A stretch of DNA of 62,013 nucleotides from assembly GCA_026709985.1 (NCBI GenBank), contig JAPORY010000104.1, forward strand, positions 1 through 62,013. Direction: 5' to 3'. Below the pieces are notes generated by a model. It worked only from the letters and a program-made list of their open reading frames with translations. It searched no databases and was not told the DNA's origin. Of this stretch, positions 39,697 to 49,635 are shown piece after piece (position 1 is the first letter of the stretch; each line of letters starts with the position of its first letter). This DNA is from Aestuariivita sp. (GTDB lineage: Bacteria; Pseudomonadota; Alphaproteobacteria; Rhodobacterales; Rhodobacteraceae). The position numbers and the translations under genes are program-made.

Positions 39697-40310
39697 AGGT
39701 CGCGGTGATCAAGCTTGACGGTACAAACACCGGGGAACGGGAGCTTTCAGACGCTTTATTCGGCCGTGAGCCTCGGGTTGATATTTTGCATCGAGTGGTA
39801 CGATGGCAACGCAGTCGCGCACAAGCCGGTACGCATAAGGCTAAGACGCGTTCTGAGACAAGTTTCTCAAAGAAAAAGATTTATCGCCAAAAGCGCTCTG
39901 GGCGGGCTCGTCACGGTGATCGTAATGCGCCAATTTTCCGAAAGGGCGGGGTATATAAGGGACCAACGCCCCGTAGTCATGAGCATGATTTGCCGAAAAA
40001 AATCCGTCGATTGGGCTTGTGTTATGCGTTGTCTAGCAAGGCGCAGACAGGAGATCTAGTGCTGATTGATGCGGCGCAAGCCGAGGGAAAAACCGCTAAG
40101 CTAGCAAAGCAAGTGAAAGAACTTGGTTGGAAGCGAGCGCTAGTGATTGATGGGACGACGGTGGATGAGGGCTTCGCGAGAGCGGTCAAAAATATCCCAA
40201 ACCTTGATATTGTGCCGTCGATCGGTGCCAATGTCTATGATATATTACGGCGGGACACACTTGTCATTACAAGCGCGGGGGTTGATGCGTTGGAGGCACG
40301 GTTGCAATGA
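39693..40310 (+). CDS. rplD: 50S ribosomal protein L4
   Basis: L4 binds 23S rRNA with an extended loop lining the exit tunnel. In E. coli it represses the S10 operon. The 205-residue length is normal. The tunnel loop reads [20 protein letters not shown] and then [20 protein letters not shown], and [17 protein letters not shown] follows. It overlaps the rplC stop by 4 nt (ATGA) and its own stop overlaps the rplW start by 4 nt. Confidence 0.98.
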   Translation: MKVAVIKLDGTNTGERELSDALFGREPRVDILHRVVRWQRSRAQAGTHKAKTRSETSFSKKKIYRQKRSGRARHGDRNAPIFRKGGVYKGPTPRSHEHDLPKKIRRLGLCYALSSKAQTGDLVLIDAAQAEGKTAKLAKQVKELGWKRALVIDGTTVDEGFARAVKNIPNLDIVPSIGANVYDILRRDTLVITSAGVDALEARLQ

Positions 40311-40606
40311 CGGTCAAACCGGAACATTATGACATCGTTCGGCGCCCGATCACGACAGAAAAAACAATGGCCGCGTCGCAACATCGTGGCGTTGTTTTTG
40401 AAGTCGCTATCGACGCGAACAAGGCAAGAATCAAGGAAGCCGTCGAGGCACTTTATGGTGTCAAGGTACAAGCAGTGAATACATCAATTACGAAAGGCAA
40501 AGCCGTAAGGTTTCGCTATCGCTTCCGAGGAAAAACGCGTGCGAGAAAAAAAGCCTATGTCACGCTTGCAGAGGGTAATACCCTTGATGTTTCCAGCAGC
40601 CTTTAG
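40307..40606 (+). CDS. rplW: 50S ribosomal protein L23
   Basis: L23 sits at the tunnel exit and is the docking site for trigger factor and SRP. The 99-residue protein has [34 protein letters not shown] and the loop [20 protein letters not shown]. It starts inside the end of rplD (4-nt overlap). Normally rplB follows at once, but here a 782-nt interval containing a cold-shock gene separates them. Confidence 0.97.
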   Translation: MTVKPEHYDIVRRPITTEKTMAASQHRGVVFEVAIDANKARIKEAVEALYGVKVQAVNTSITKGKAVRFRYRFRGKTRARKKAYVTLAEGNTLDVSSSL

Positions 40607-40864
40607 GCACGACGGCTGATTGTCTTGGCCAATGATTCCAGTGTTCGCAAAGGGAGATTGCTGACGGAATAGTTTACGGTACGTTCGCTGGTCAATCGAA
40701 TCTTTTGCAATTGACGTTATCGCGAATAGTGCCCATAAGCCGCATTGATAGTGTAAGGACAGTCGACTTCCTCCATTTTCTTGGGGTTGGGTTGCCGATG
40801 TTTCTTATTCAATGCAACATTGCCGCAACATGTAGGCATAACTCGAAAGAATGGAGATACACAC
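40607..40864 (+). promoter_or_regulatory. Leader of the cold-shock gene
   Basis: 258 nt between rplW and the cold-shock gene. TTGACG (40711-40716) and CATAAG (40734-40739) with 17-nt spacing form a plausible promoter. This would give an untranslated leader of about 120 nt, as long leaders are usual for cold-shock mRNAs. No terminator was seen for rplW. Confidence 0.35.
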
Positions 40865-41071
40865 ATGCCTGAGGGCACAGTAAAGTGGTTTAATGCAACG
40901 AAGGGGTACGGCTTCATTGCTCCCGACGAGGGGGGTAAGGATGTTTTTGTACATATATCCGCAGTTGAGCGGGCTGGACTAAAGGGGCTTTCTGACAATC
41001 AGCGGGTCACTTATGACTTAGAGGCCGGTCGTGATGGACGAGAGAGCGCAACGAATATCGCGCTAGCGTAA
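40865..41071 (+). CDS. Cold-shock domain protein (CspA family)
   Basis: Small RNA/ssDNA-binding protein of 68 residues, likely an RNA chaperone. It has the RNP1-type motif GYGFIAPDEGGKDVFVHISA, preceded by GTVKWFNATK. This is the standard bacterial Csp fold of five strands. I chose the ATG at 40865 because GGAGA lies 7-8 nt upstream and homologues begin MPEGTVKWF. Its position between rplW and rplB is highly unusual and splits the S10 operon. Confidence 0.96.
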   Translation: MPEGTVKWFNATKGYGFIAPDEGGKDVFVHISAVERAGLKGLSDNQRVTYDLEAGRDGRESATNIALA

Positions 41072-41388
41072 ATCGCAGTGAAGGGTAACTGATGCCTGTG
41101 CGAGCAAACGGCTTTGGCTCTCGCACAGAGCATCTTGCCAAGCATAAAGTTAAGGGGTGGGCTCAAATTTAATAGACATACTCCAATAGAATTGCGTTGT
41201 TAGACGTTCATGTTTGGCTGCTGGCTTTGAAGAATGCTAAGAGCGGCGGGCGTGAGTATTGACAGAAGCTAATAACAGAGTTGATGGCTGAGCCGCAGCG
41301 GTCGGTTTGGCAATGAAAGCCATTGGAGTTTCGAGACCTGCTTATGCAGTATCGGGCGGTTGTTTGTTGATTAGAGAGACGAATACGT
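41072..41388 (+). other. Spacer between the cold-shock gene and rplB
   Basis: 317 nt with no gene. A perfect -35 TTGACA lies at 41259-41264, but no convincing -10 is found 16-18 nt later. A new promoter for rplB onward is likely in this interval, since the gene has lost its normal neighbour. Confidence 0.35.
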
Positions 41389-42234
41389 ATGCCATTAAAG
41401 TCGTATAAACCGACGACGCCGGGCCAACGCGGGTTGGTTCTGATTGATCGTTCCACGTTGTGGCAGGGGCGACCCGTCAAGTCGTTGACGGAAGGTTTGA
41501 CCCAGTCAGGCGGTCGCAATAATGGTGGACGAATTACGGCTCGCCGCCGCGGCGGTGGTGCGAAGCGACTTTACCGAAAAATAGATTTTACGCGAAACAA
41601 GTTTGACGTCGGGGCAACGGTCGAACGCATTGAATATGATCCCAACCGAACCGCTTTCATTGCGCTTTTGACATACGAGGACGGCGAGCAACGATATATC
41701 CTAGCACCGCAGCGGTTGGCAGTCGGGGATCGGGTGATCGCAGCAAATAGATGTGACGTAAAGCCCGGCAACGCTATGCCTTTTTCCAATATGCCCATTG
41801 GGACGATTGTTCATAATATTGAACTAAAACCCAAGAAGGGGGGGCAGATCGCACGAGCGGCGGGGGCTTATGCACAGTTTATCGGCCGCGATGACGCGGG
41901 CTATGCGCAGCTGCGGCTAAGTTCGGGCGAGGTCCGGATGGTTCGCCAAGAATGTATGGCGACCGTTGGTGCTGTGTCGAATCCCGATAATTCGAACCAA
42001 AATCTTGGCAAAGCCGGACGCAAGCGTCACAAAGGAATTAGACCCAGTGTTCGGGGTGTCGTGATGAATCCTGTCGACCACCCGCACGGCGGCGGTGAAG
42101 GGCGTACTTCGGGTGGTAGACATCCGGTATCGCCATGGGGCGTGCCGACCAAAGGTAAGAAGACTCGAAAGAGAAACAATCCGTCTTCTCGACTCATCAT
42201 CCGCTCCAGACATGCAAGAAAGAAGAGGCGATAG
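41389..42234 (+). CDS. rplB: 50S ribosomal protein L2
   Basis: L2 is a core 23S rRNA-binding protein near the peptidyl-transferase centre. The 281-residue protein has [19 protein letters not shown]-type basic start ([20 protein letters not shown]), [20 protein letters not shown] and the conserved [20 protein letters not shown] with its functional histidine. GAGAGACGAATACGT precedes the ATG. It is followed 6 nt later by rpsS, so normal operon spacing resumes here. Confidence 0.98.
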   Translation: MPLKSYKPTTPGQRGLVLIDRSTLWQGRPVKSLTEGLTQSGGRNNGGRITARRRGGGAKRLYRKIDFTRNKFDVGATVERIEYDPNRTAFIALLTYEDGEQRYILAPQRLAVGDRVIAANRCDVKPGNAMPFSNMPIGTIVHNIELKPKKGGQIARAAGAYAQFIGRDDAGYAQLRLSSGEVRMVRQECMATVGAVSNPDNSNQNLGKAGRKRHKGIRPSVRGVVMNPVDHPHGGGEGRTSGGRHPVSPWGVPTKGKKTRKRNNPSSRLIIRSRHARKKRR

Positions 42235-42240
42235 AAATCG

Positions 42241-42519
42241 ATGTCACGTTCGGTATGGAAAGGTCCATTTGTTGACAGCTATGTTCTGAAGAAAGCGGAG
42301 GCCGCACGCCAATCTGGGCGGAATGATGTCATTAAGATATGGTCTCGTAGGTCCACGATTTTGCCTCAGTTTGTTGGCCTGACTTTTGGGGTGTATAATG
42401 GCCGCAAGCATATTCCGGTGTTTGTGACCGAGGATATGATCGGACAGAAATTTGGTGAGTATTCGCCAACACGAACGTATTACGGTCATGCTGCCGACAA
42501 GAAAGCAAAGCGGAGGTAA
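42241..42519 (+). CDS. rpsS: 30S ribosomal protein S19
   Basis: S19 is a 30S head protein contacting S13 and the A-site bridge. It has 92 residues with [39 protein letters not shown] and [20 protein letters not shown]. It lies 6 nt after rplB and 3 nt before rplV. Confidence 0.98.
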   Translation: MSRSVWKGPFVDSYVLKKAEAARQSGRNDVIKIWSRRSTILPQFVGLTFGVYNGRKHIPVFVTEDMIGQKFGEYSPTRTYYGHAADKKAKRR

Positions 42520-42522
42520 GTT

Positions 42523-42903
42523 GTGGCTCGTTCGCGCAAAAGATTAATTGAGGGCAACGAGGCTATTGCAAAAGCCCGAAGGCTCCGCACCTCACCTCGG
42601 AAACTAAATTTGCTTGCAAAAATGATCAGAGGTAAGTCTGTGAGTGCAGCTTTGAATGAACTAGCTTTTTCAAAGAAAGCGATTTCAGTGGACGTAATCA
42701 AGTGTCTGCAGTCAGCGGTCGCTAATGCAGAAAATAATCATCAACTAGATGTCGATACACTGATCGTTGCGGAAGCTTATGTTGGCAAAAACATTACCAT
42801 AAAGCGCATGCGACCTCGGGCGAGAGGCGCCGGATTTCCAATTCGCAAACCCACATCGGATCTAACGATCAAGGTGCGCGAGCAGCCGGAGGCCACAGAC
42901 TGA
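42523..42903 (+). CDS. rplV: 50S ribosomal protein L22
   Basis: L22 lines the polypeptide exit tunnel with an extended hairpin. The 126-residue protein has [35 protein letters not shown] and the hairpin region [20 protein letters not shown], the site of macrolide-resistance changes elsewhere. GTG start at 42523 with AGCGGAGG upstream. Its stop overlaps the rpsC start by one base. Confidence 0.97.
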   Translation: MARSRKRLIEGNEAIAKARRLRTSPRKLNLLAKMIRGKSVSAALNELAFSKKAISVDVIKCLQSAVANAENNHQLDVDTLIVAEAYVGKNITIKRMRPRARGAGFPIRKPTSDLTIKVREQPEATD

Positions 42904-43610
42904 TGGGACAAAAGGTCAATCCAGTAGGTATGCGCCTACAAGTTAATCGAACGTGGGACAGTCGATGGTTTGCTGATACCAAAGACTACGGTGATTTGCT
43001 GCTTGAAGACATTCAGCTTCGAGAATTCGTGAAGCAGGAGTGTCGGCAGTCTGGCGTTGCGCGAGTCATTATTGAGCGCCCACATAAGAAATGTCGGGTA
43101 ACGATTCATACGGCCCGACCTGGGGTAATTATCGGTAAGAAAGGCGCAGATATTGAGGCATTGCGGAAGAAGCTATCGCAGATGACAGCTTCTGAACTGC
43201 ATCTCAATATCGTTGAAGTGCGCAAGCCGGAGCTTGACGCCCAGTTGGTCGCCGAGGGGATTGCTCAACAGTTGGAAAGGCGTATTGCGTTTCGTCGTGC
43301 GATGAAGCGCGGAGTTCAGAACGCGATGCGGATGGGTGCTCTGGGTATTCGTGTAAATGTTGCGGGTCGCTTAGGGGGAGCCGAGATTGCTCGAACCGAA
43401 TGGTATCGCGAAGGTCGTGTGCCTTTGCATACGCTACGCGCCGACATCGACTATGCACAAGCCGAGGCATCCACGCCTTATGGAATTATTGGTGTGAAGG
43501 TTTGGATTTTCAAAGGTGAGATTCTGGAGCATGACCCGTCGGCGCGTGATCGTCGTACACAGGAGTTACAAGATGGCCCAGCACCGCGTGGTGCGGGTTC
43601 GCGGCGATAG
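42903..43610 (+). CDS. rpsC: 30S ribosomal protein S3
   Basis: S3 forms part of the mRNA entry helicase site. The 235-residue protein has [12 protein letters not shown], the KH domain with [20 protein letters not shown], and the C-terminal [20 protein letters not shown] and [20 protein letters not shown]. The ATG overlaps the rplV stop (TGATG). rplP follows after 13 nt. Confidence 0.98.
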   Translation: MGQKVNPVGMRLQVNRTWDSRWFADTKDYGDLLLEDIQLREFVKQECRQSGVARVIIERPHKKCRVTIHTARPGVIIGKKGADIEALRKKLSQMTASELHLNIVEVRKPELDAQLVAEGIAQQLERRIAFRRAMKRGVQNAMRMGALGIRVNVAGRLGGAEIARTEWYREGRVPLHTLRADIDYAQAEASTPYGIIGVKVWIFKGEILEHDPSARDRRTQELQDGPAPRGAGSRR

Positions 43611-43623
43611 AAAGGCGTGAGTG

Positions 43624-44037
43624 ATGCTGCAACCAAAGCGCACAAAATTTCGCAAACAGCACAAGGGCAGAATCAAGGGTTTTGCGAAAGGCGGGTTTGC
43701 GCTGAACTTTGGGTCGTATGGGCTGAAGGCGACGACACCTGAAAGGGTAACGGCGCGACAGATTGAAGCTGCGCGTCGGGCGATGACTCGCCATATGAAG
43801 CGGCAAGGCCGCGTATGGATTCGAATTTTCCCTGATACGCCGGTCAGTTCGAAGCCGACGGAGGTGCGTATGGGCAAAGGCAAAGGTGCTGTCGACTTTT
43901 GGGCTTGCCGCGTCAAGCCGGGGCGGGTGATGTTTGAGATTGATGGGGTGAGCGATAGCGTCGCTCGAGAGGCGTTGCGGCTTGCCGCCATGAAGTTGCC
44001 GGTTAAGACACGTGTTGTTGCCCGTGAGGATTGGTAA
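43624..44037 (+). CDS. rplP: 50S ribosomal protein L16
   Basis: L16 lies next to the A-site tRNA on the 50S subunit. The 137-residue protein has [39 protein letters not shown] and [20 protein letters not shown], then [18 protein letters not shown]. An in-frame GTG directly precedes the ATG. It is the last ribosomal gene in the run: rpmC, rpsQ and rplN, which normally follow within a few bases, are absent. Confidence 0.98.
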   Translation: MLQPKRTKFRKQHKGRIKGFAKGGFALNFGSYGLKATTPERVTARQIEAARRAMTRHMKRQGRVWIRIFPDTPVSSKPTEVRMGKGKGAVDFWACRVKPGRVMFEIDGVSDSVAREALRLAAMKLPVKTRVVAREDW

Positions 44038-44518
44038 CTCTTGCTGTCGGCGCACCGCGAAGACGATAGCGACTTGCGTACTATTTGCTGGGGAAAAATT
44101 TTGGGAAAATATCTAGAATATCTAGATCCGGTATAGAGCCATACCTTCAAAGCGTAGCCAAATCAGACTCAGTAGTTGGTGCCGTCAAAATTGCACGGCA
44201 GTGATAAGTTAATTAATTATTGGGTTGTTCCAACGATTTTCATTGAGAAGCTGAGCCAGAAGTCAATATCTATTGATAAGATTCCGCAAGCCAAGAACAA
44301 TTGGGTTTCAATGGAAAAGTGCAAGGACTTGGATATTGTGATGTCGGTATTTATTCTAACGGAAATTCACGCCTTTATCTCGCAATAGCCTGTCTCCTAG
44401 AATTGGTTCATTGCTGAATCGGTCTAGTAACCTGCCGATTGACTGAAAAGCAATCCGCTAACTCCGAATTCTGTGTTTCCCTCCGACGCTGTCGAAGAAA
44501 GCATCATCTCATCAGCTA
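44038..44518. other. Breakpoint spacer after rplP
   Basis: 481 nt with no supported gene and no rpmC relic that I can recognise. A small palindrome ATCTAGA-ATA-TCTAGAT (44111-44127) lies here without a T-run. The sequence becomes AT-rich compared with the ribosomal genes. Confidence 0.5.
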
Positions 44519-46324
44519 ATGACTTCACGAATTATCTCGACTGAAGGCAACCAACCTCCTAGAAGCCAAGCGACGCAAGGCTGGCGCTTCTACGGTCGCA
44601 AAAAACAATTGCAAAGCCTAAAGGAATTTGTCGAGAAGGAAACAGGCTTTGATGTTCTCGCGATACGCGGCCGCCGTCAGGTTGGAAAAACTGAATTAGT
44701 ACAGACATTTTTTGATCAAAGAAGGTTCAAAGGGGACAGTCAGGTCTTCCTCTTTTGTAAACTACTGCGACGGGATCAGACGCGCGAAGATTTTTGCAAA
44801 CGACTGACCAAAGTTGTTCGAAGCACGAAACCTGAACTCATTGAGGGGTTTGAGTTCGCCCCAGACGGCGACGAGTTTGAATTCGGTGATCTCGTTGAAC
44901 ATCTCCTGCGGCAGGGGTGCGTAGTAGCCCTTGACGAGTTTCAACGAATCCGCTCCACCGAGGGAACGGTCGAGAGTGAGTTTCAATTTATTATTGATCA
45001 ACTGCGTCGTGAATCCGACCGCAGTGCAAAGTCACTTGGCCGCCTGATTGTTCTGGGATCCGAGCAGCAGCGTCTCGCTAAGATGTTTAAGCATCCGGCT
45101 GCGCCGATGTATGGCCGTGTGCACGACATGCTTCATCTCAAACCGTGGCGATTTGCCGAGTTTAGGGAAATGGCAGTCGAGCAAGGATGGGATCAAAATC
45201 CTGGTCGGCTGTTGACCTTATGGACGGGTTATAACGGCTTACCGGGACACTGGCGACGATTTTGGGGGAACGATCATCTTAGCGACTTTTCGAGAATATT
45301 AGATGATGCCGAATGGACCCGCAAGTTCTTGGAAATGGAAGAACAATTTCGCTCCGCACCTGGAGGGGAGTTCCACAGTCAGATGGAGGTGGAACTTCGT
45401 GCTTCTGACTTGGCCTTGGTACGATGGTTGGCATCACGACCTTCTGGTTACAATATAAAACAAGATCTGAGGCAACGGGCGCATCGCGGCCCACTGAAAA
45501 AAATAAAAGCGACATTGCAAAACGAACTACTCGACGAAAGTCTGTCCGACGCTGAAGTTACCGAGAAGGTTGAAGATGCAATCCGACACCGTCTTTCTGG
45601 AGATCATTTAGGGCTGCTAAAGAAAAAAATCTACTTTGATGATCCGACGGATGAGAAGTGGCACGTTTGCGATAATTTTGCACGCTTCCAACTTCAAGTA
45701 CTTGAGCAGATCCAGATCGCTGCTGAAAAAGATCCCACGGTCATCACGCCGGAGAAGGTCAATAAGAGAATACGGCGTCTGATGGCTAGCCTTGAGGGTT
45801 ATGGACTTGAGCACCTAACCGCTGAGTTCTTTCGGGATATGGTTGTGCGTGGCAGCACAGTTTTCCCTGCGGGGAATTATGAACACACCGCCGTGTTTTT
45901 GAATTTCCAGACAAAATTTCCAACTGAGGTGGAATTTGATGTCTTTGTCGTGACGCATCCTGCCGCCGCGAACAACCGACAAGGACATCTGTGGTTGCTT
46001 TCGGTCAAGCGTCAACCGTCGCTGCATAATGTTCAAAATGATGTTGAGGCACTCGACCGTTTTTTCGATCCCGTTGATAGTTCGCATATAAAGGGCTTGT
46101 TCGCACGAGTTGATCCACTCTCCTACCGACGACACTACGTGTTTGTCTCTCCCAAGATGAGCGTGCCGGCTCGCAGCCGTTGCCACGAGTATGCCAGCAA
46201 CTATGGGCAAAGACTGAGTACAGTATCCCGGATCGACCATTGGTATGTAATGACGATTGAAGAAATGATGTCGGGAAGTGGCCCACAACCGTTGGAGTTG
46301 GCCGCGAAATCTGATCGCATTTGA
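44519..46324 (+). CDS. P-loop ATPase with probable PD-(D/E)xK-like C-terminal domain
   Basis: 601 residues. The N-terminus (about 24-260) is an archaeal-type/STAND-like ATPase. It has FYGRKKQLQSLKEFVEK, Walker A AIRGRRQVGKTEL, Walker B CVVALDEFQRI and VLGSEQQRL. A middle helical region follows. The C-terminus (about 440-575) has EVEFDVFVVTHP and LWLLSVKRQPS, spaced like the acidic and lysine residues of a DUF234-type nuclease-like domain. Related proteins are often linked to mobile or defence regions. It stands alone at the ribosomal-operon breakpoint. No clear ribosome-binding site precedes the ATG. Confidence 0.75.
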   Translation: MTSRIISTEGNQPPRSQATQGWRFYGRKKQLQSLKEFVEKETGFDVLAIRGRRQVGKTELVQTFFDQRRFKGDSQVFLFCKLLRRDQTREDFCKRLTKVVRSTKPELIEGFEFAPDGDEFEFGDLVEHLLRQGCVVALDEFQRIRSTEGTVESEFQFIIDQLRRESDRSAKSLGRLIVLGSEQQRLAKMFKHPAAPMYGRVHDMLHLKPWRFAEFREMAVEQGWDQNPGRLLTLWTGYNGLPGHWRRFWGNDHLSDFSRILDDAEWTRKFLEMEEQFRSAPGGEFHSQMEVELRASDLALVRWLASRPSGYNIKQDLRQRAHRGPLKKIKATLQNELLDESLSDAEVTEKVEDAIRHRLSGDHLGLLKKKIYFDDPTDEKWHVCDNFARFQLQVLEQIQIAAEKDPTVITPEKVNKRIRRLMASLEGYGLEHLTAEFFRDMVVRGSTVFPAGNYEHTAVFLNFQTKFPTEVEFDVFVVTHPAAANNRQGHLWLLSVKRQPSLHNVQNDVEALDRFFDPVDSSHIKGLFARVDPLSYRRHYVFVSPKMSVPARSRCHEYASNYGQRLSTVSRIDHWYVMTIEEMMSGSGPQPLELAAKSDRI

Positions 46325-46701
46325 CCAAAATTCTGGTCACACCTAACCAAGATTGTTGGCGTGATGACAAGCTGCGTTCTTGTTGATCTGAGGTATTGCG
46401 CATTGACGGCTTGATACTGACCTGAAGGCTGTTGCGTCTGTCCGACCTCAGCAGCTTGAAGCGTGACGGAGAAATACGATGCGGATTAAGCCACTGCAAA
46501 ACGTTTCTTTTGGGAATATTTTTGAGGGAGGAGGTCATGCGGCTGTCACTCAGTGATTGCGGTACTGGTGAAACCGTTAGGAATGACTAGTGGCTCCTGC
46601 AGCGGCGCAGTCGGACAAGGCCAGTTCGAATATTGCAATCAATCCGAGGCTGGCCTTGCCCACACGCTATTCTTGGCACCTGCCAATGGCGTCAGCGCAA
46701 A
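46325..46701. other. Spacer between convergent ATPase and PhoX genes
   Basis: 377 nt with no gene. A TGACCA/TGGTCA hairpin (46322-46339) spans the ATPase stop codon and may help end transcription, though no T-run follows. Confidence 0.45.
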
Positions 46702-48585
46702 CTATCCGATGACATTGCCATCGGTTCGTCGAACCGAAATGATCGCTGAACGTGGAACCGATTCGCCGCCCTCGGGGAAGTGCGAGTTCCCACGCTCGCC
46801 GGGATGCTGAATTCCTACAAACATTGTACGACGATCAGGCGTCCACGAGATGCCTGTAATCTCTGCTTCATTCGGGCCGACCAGAAAGCGCCGAATCTCG
46901 CCGGTCAACGGGTCTCCCACCAGCATTTGATTATTGCCGTGTCCAGCAAAGTCACCCTCGTTGGAATAATTTCCGTCGGTTTGGATCCAAAGTAGGCCTT
47001 GGGTGTCGAACATTATGCCGTCAGGTGAGTTAAACATATTTGACGCATCAATGTTGTTCGAACCTGCGTTCAGGTCACTGTGAACCTTGGGATTGCCGGC
47101 CAGAGCAAACAGATCCCAAGCAAACTCGTCCGATCCGTGATCGGCGTTGCGCGGACGCCAACGCACGATCTGACCGTAAACGTTGACTTCGCGCGGATTG
47201 GGACCACCGACTGGAGTTGGGTCTCCACCTGCGTTCGGTTTGAGGCCGCGGTTTTTATTGTTGGTCAAGGCAACATAGCTCTCGGCCTTGTGCGGATTGG
47301 AGGCAACCCATTCGGGGCGATCCATGGTCGTCGCGCCCACGGCCGACCCTGCCATTCGCGTATAGACAGCGATTTCGTCAGACGTCATGCCAGTCGTTTC
47401 TGGAGTCAAGGGAATCCATCGCCCGGTCAGGTCATCGGCAAACTTCGCGACAAACAGAGTTCCGTTGTCGAGAAGGTTGGAATTGTCAGCACCCACCGTG
47501 TAGCGGCCTTCGGACACAAACCGATAAAGAAATTCACCGCGTTCATCGTCACCCATATATACGACGACGCGACCATCCGCGGCGAGCACGACATCAGCAT
47601 TTTCGTGTTTAAAGCGGCCAAGTGCAGAGCGTTTCTTTGGCTTGGCTTCGGGATCAAAGGGATCAATTTCAACCACATATCCTGCACGGTTGGGTTCATT
47701 CGGTTCTTTGGCAACATCGAAGCGATCGTCAATTTTTGCCCAGCCGTATCCCCAATCCTCAATGTTGATCCCGTAGCGTATCATGGCGTTGGGCCGCCCA
47801 AGGTTGGGGTCTGACGAAGAAAAATATCCATTGAAATTTTCTTCGCAGGTCAGATAGGTACCCCACGGCGTTTCCCCATTGCCGCAATTATTCCAAGTTC
47901 CGAAAGACGACCGGCCGTCGCCGTCCGCGCGTGTCCGCAGCAGCTCTGATCCGGCAGCTGGACCGGAGATTAACATCTCAGATCTTGGTGTAATTCGACG
48001 ATTAAGATCGCTATCCTTGACAACTGTCCAGCCCGCGGATGACGGTTGGATTTCAAATATGGATATTCCGTGAGCCATCATGCCTTTAGCGATATCGTCG
48101 TCGGTGGTGGCTTGGCCTTGTGGTCGATTTCCCCAAATAATCTGGCGATTGGTGTATTCGTTGTTGACGGCCAAAACCACTCGACCAGCCTTAGAGAATA
48201 CGGCCATACCATCATTGTTATCACCGAAAGCTCGACTTTGACTCGCAGAAGTTCCGCGTGAGACGTGATCAAAGTCAGGTGAATCAGACCACAACGGGTC
48301 CCCCCAACTAACTAAGACGTCCCAGTCAAAGCCGTCTGGAAGCGTGATTGTGTCGGCGGTATTTGCAGCAACCGCTGAGAAACCGAACCGATCCTCGGCG
48401 CCGAGAGCCAATTGAGGACGGGCACTACCTGCCACTCCCAAGGCACCGATTCCAAAGGCCACGACGCCTTTGGTAAAGTCTCGGCGGCTCATCGCGGATG
48501 CGACAACGTTGTCGAAATCCGTGATTGGGGGCGCAGGGGAATGCCGTTCATCGTAATCATCAAAGCTAAGTATATCTTCGGTCAT
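46702..48585 (-). CDS. PhoX-type alkaline phosphatase (DUF839), Tat-exported
   Basis: 627 residues. The N-terminus carries a twin-arginine signal (SRRDFTKGVVAFGIGALG, about residues 33-50), so the folded enzyme is sent to the periplasm. PhoX enzymes release phosphate from organic esters using Ca2+ and Fe3+. Visible family segments are WNNCGNGETPWGTYLTCEEN, GRFKHENADVVLAADGRVVV and YMGDDERGEFLYRFVS, with SPDGIMFDTQGLLWIQTDG near the end. I chose the ATG at 48585 because AGGAGA lies upstream. No clear Pho box was found. Confidence 0.88.
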   Translation of the reverse strand: MTEDILSFDDYDERHSPAPPITDFDNVVASAMSRRDFTKGVVAFGIGALGVAGSARPQLALGAEDRFGFSAVAANTADTITLPDGFDWDVLVSWGDPLWSDSPDFDHVSRGTSASQSRAFGDNNDGMAVFSKAGRVVLAVNNEYTNRQIIWGNRPQGQATTDDDIAKGMMAHGISIFEIQPSSAGWTVVKDSDLNRRITPRSEMLISGPAAGSELLRTRADGDGRSSFGTWNNCGNGETPWGTYLTCEENFNGYFSSSDPNLGRPNAMIRYGINIEDWGYGWAKIDDRFDVAKEPNEPNRAGYVVEIDPFDPEAKPKKRSALGRFKHENADVVLAADGRVVVYMGDDERGEFLYRFVSEGRYTVGADNSNLLDNGTLFVAKFADDLTGRWIPLTPETTGMTSDEIAVYTRMAGSAVGATTMDRPEWVASNPHKAESYVALTNNKNRGLKPNAGGDPTPVGGPNPREVNVYGQIVRWRPRNADHGSDEFAWDLFALAGNPKVHSDLNAGSNNIDASNMFNSPDGIMFDTQGLLWIQTDGNYSNEGDFAGHGNNQMLVGDPLTGEIRRFLVGPNEAEITGISWTPDRRTMFVGIQHPGERGNSHFPEGGESVPRSAIISVRRTDGNVIG

Positions 48586-48930
48586 GGTGTTTATTCTCCT
48601 ATCGGCCAGAGGCCTGATTGATTGCAGTATCCCCCATATGAGTGGAGCATGTGACATTATTACGAAGTTTCGGTGATTGTTTTGCAAAATTGTCGCGGAA
48701 CTTATTTTTCACGCGTCCGTAGCTTGCCTCGGATAATCGTGGGATGTGCGCCAGCCGCTTAATAGTTCCAAGGATAACTCGTAGAGTAGAAGAATGCCGC
48801 TTAAACTTTCTGCTTCGGCCCCATCATCGACAATCCTCACAGTTGTTGAGAGAATTGAATCAGCGACTTATGCGGCGATCAAGGCAAAGTTTTTCAACGG
48901 AATACGCCGGGCCCGCCAAAGACGAGACCA
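48586..48930. other. Spacer between PhoX and the RES toxin gene
   Basis: 345 nt with no gene. It contains the phoX promoter region on the minus strand. TGTCAC and similar words occur, but they do not make a recognisable repeated Pho-box pattern. Confidence 0.4.
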
Positions 48931-49635
48931 CTATGCGCGTGTGATTTCGGGAGTGGCCTCGCCTCTCCAGGTGAAGGTCCAGGTGTCGCCTTGCCGGACG
49001 TTCTGGACAAGGTGCGGGCGAAACGCGACGAGGCAACGCCCGCCGTCGCGGCGTGTCGACGGATAGAGTAGCCCATTGCCACCCGATCCGAGCACGTCCT
49101 GTGCAAGCGTTTGACCAACTGGATAAGCGATGCGAGGTTGTGGGCTCAGGACGTCCTCCCCCTCCCTACCCGCCAGATCATACAACCGCGTCGTGAAACC
49201 AGCGAGCAGTTCGCGATAGGCCGTAAGATTCTCAAAGATGCCCGTCGCTTCCAATTCACGCGTCAGGTGCCAGGAAACTTCTGCTTGCGCTGTTTCAACC
49301 GCGTGCTCTCCATAACTTGCGTACCAAGCACCGCGTTCTGGACCGTTGAACCGGTTGCCGGTCACGCGCGTGTAGCAGAACGCGGCATTGACGTAGGTCC
49401 ATCCATACCCGGCCGCCGCAGTTAACAACTCGGCGGGGTCAAGCCCGCCCGTGACGGGAAGCGCGACAGTTCGGCGTGCTGACGTCAACCCTTCAATCGC
49501 TTCAAGCATCGCCAGATCGTCTTCGTGATCTACCAGCGGTGCCATTGCTGGCTCGTCGATATTGGCTGTCGGGATCAGGCGGATTGTCGTTGGGTCGGTG
49601 AAGTCGACTTGATCAAGGTCTTCGGCTCGGATCAC
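48931..49635 (-). CDS. RES-domain toxin
   Basis: 234-residue toxin of a type II toxin-antitoxin system. The RES fold is shown by YTRVTGNRFNGPERGAWYAS, EHAVETAQAEVSWHLTRELE and NGLLYPSTRRDGGRCLVAFR. These hold the Arg, Tyr and Glu that bind NAD+. Characterised RES toxins deplete NAD+ (Res, MbcT) or ADP-ribosylate a synthetase (ParT). Which applies here is unknown. The start overlaps the antitoxin stop by 4 nt, so the pair is co-translated. Confidence 0.9.
   Translation of the reverse strand: MIRAEDLDQVDFTDPTTIRLIPTANIDEPAMAPLVDHEDDLAMLEAIEGLTSARRTVALPVTGGLDPAELLTAAAGYGWTYVNAAFCYTRVTGNRFNGPERGAWYASYGEHAVETAQAEVSWHLTRELEATGIFENLTAYRELLAGFTTRLYDLAGREGEDVLSPQPRIAYPVGQTLAQDVLGSGGNGLLYPSTRRDGGRCLVAFRPHLVQNVRQGDTWTFTWRGEATPEITRA

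Noticed and set aside
46553-46810. 85-codon + strand frame overlapping the phoX end
   Set aside because: Its second part is antisense to phoX and the first part has no recognisable protein signal.
48586-48760. Pho box upstream of the PhoX-type phosphatase
   Set aside because: A single TGTCAC word is present, but the second half at the right spacing is missing.
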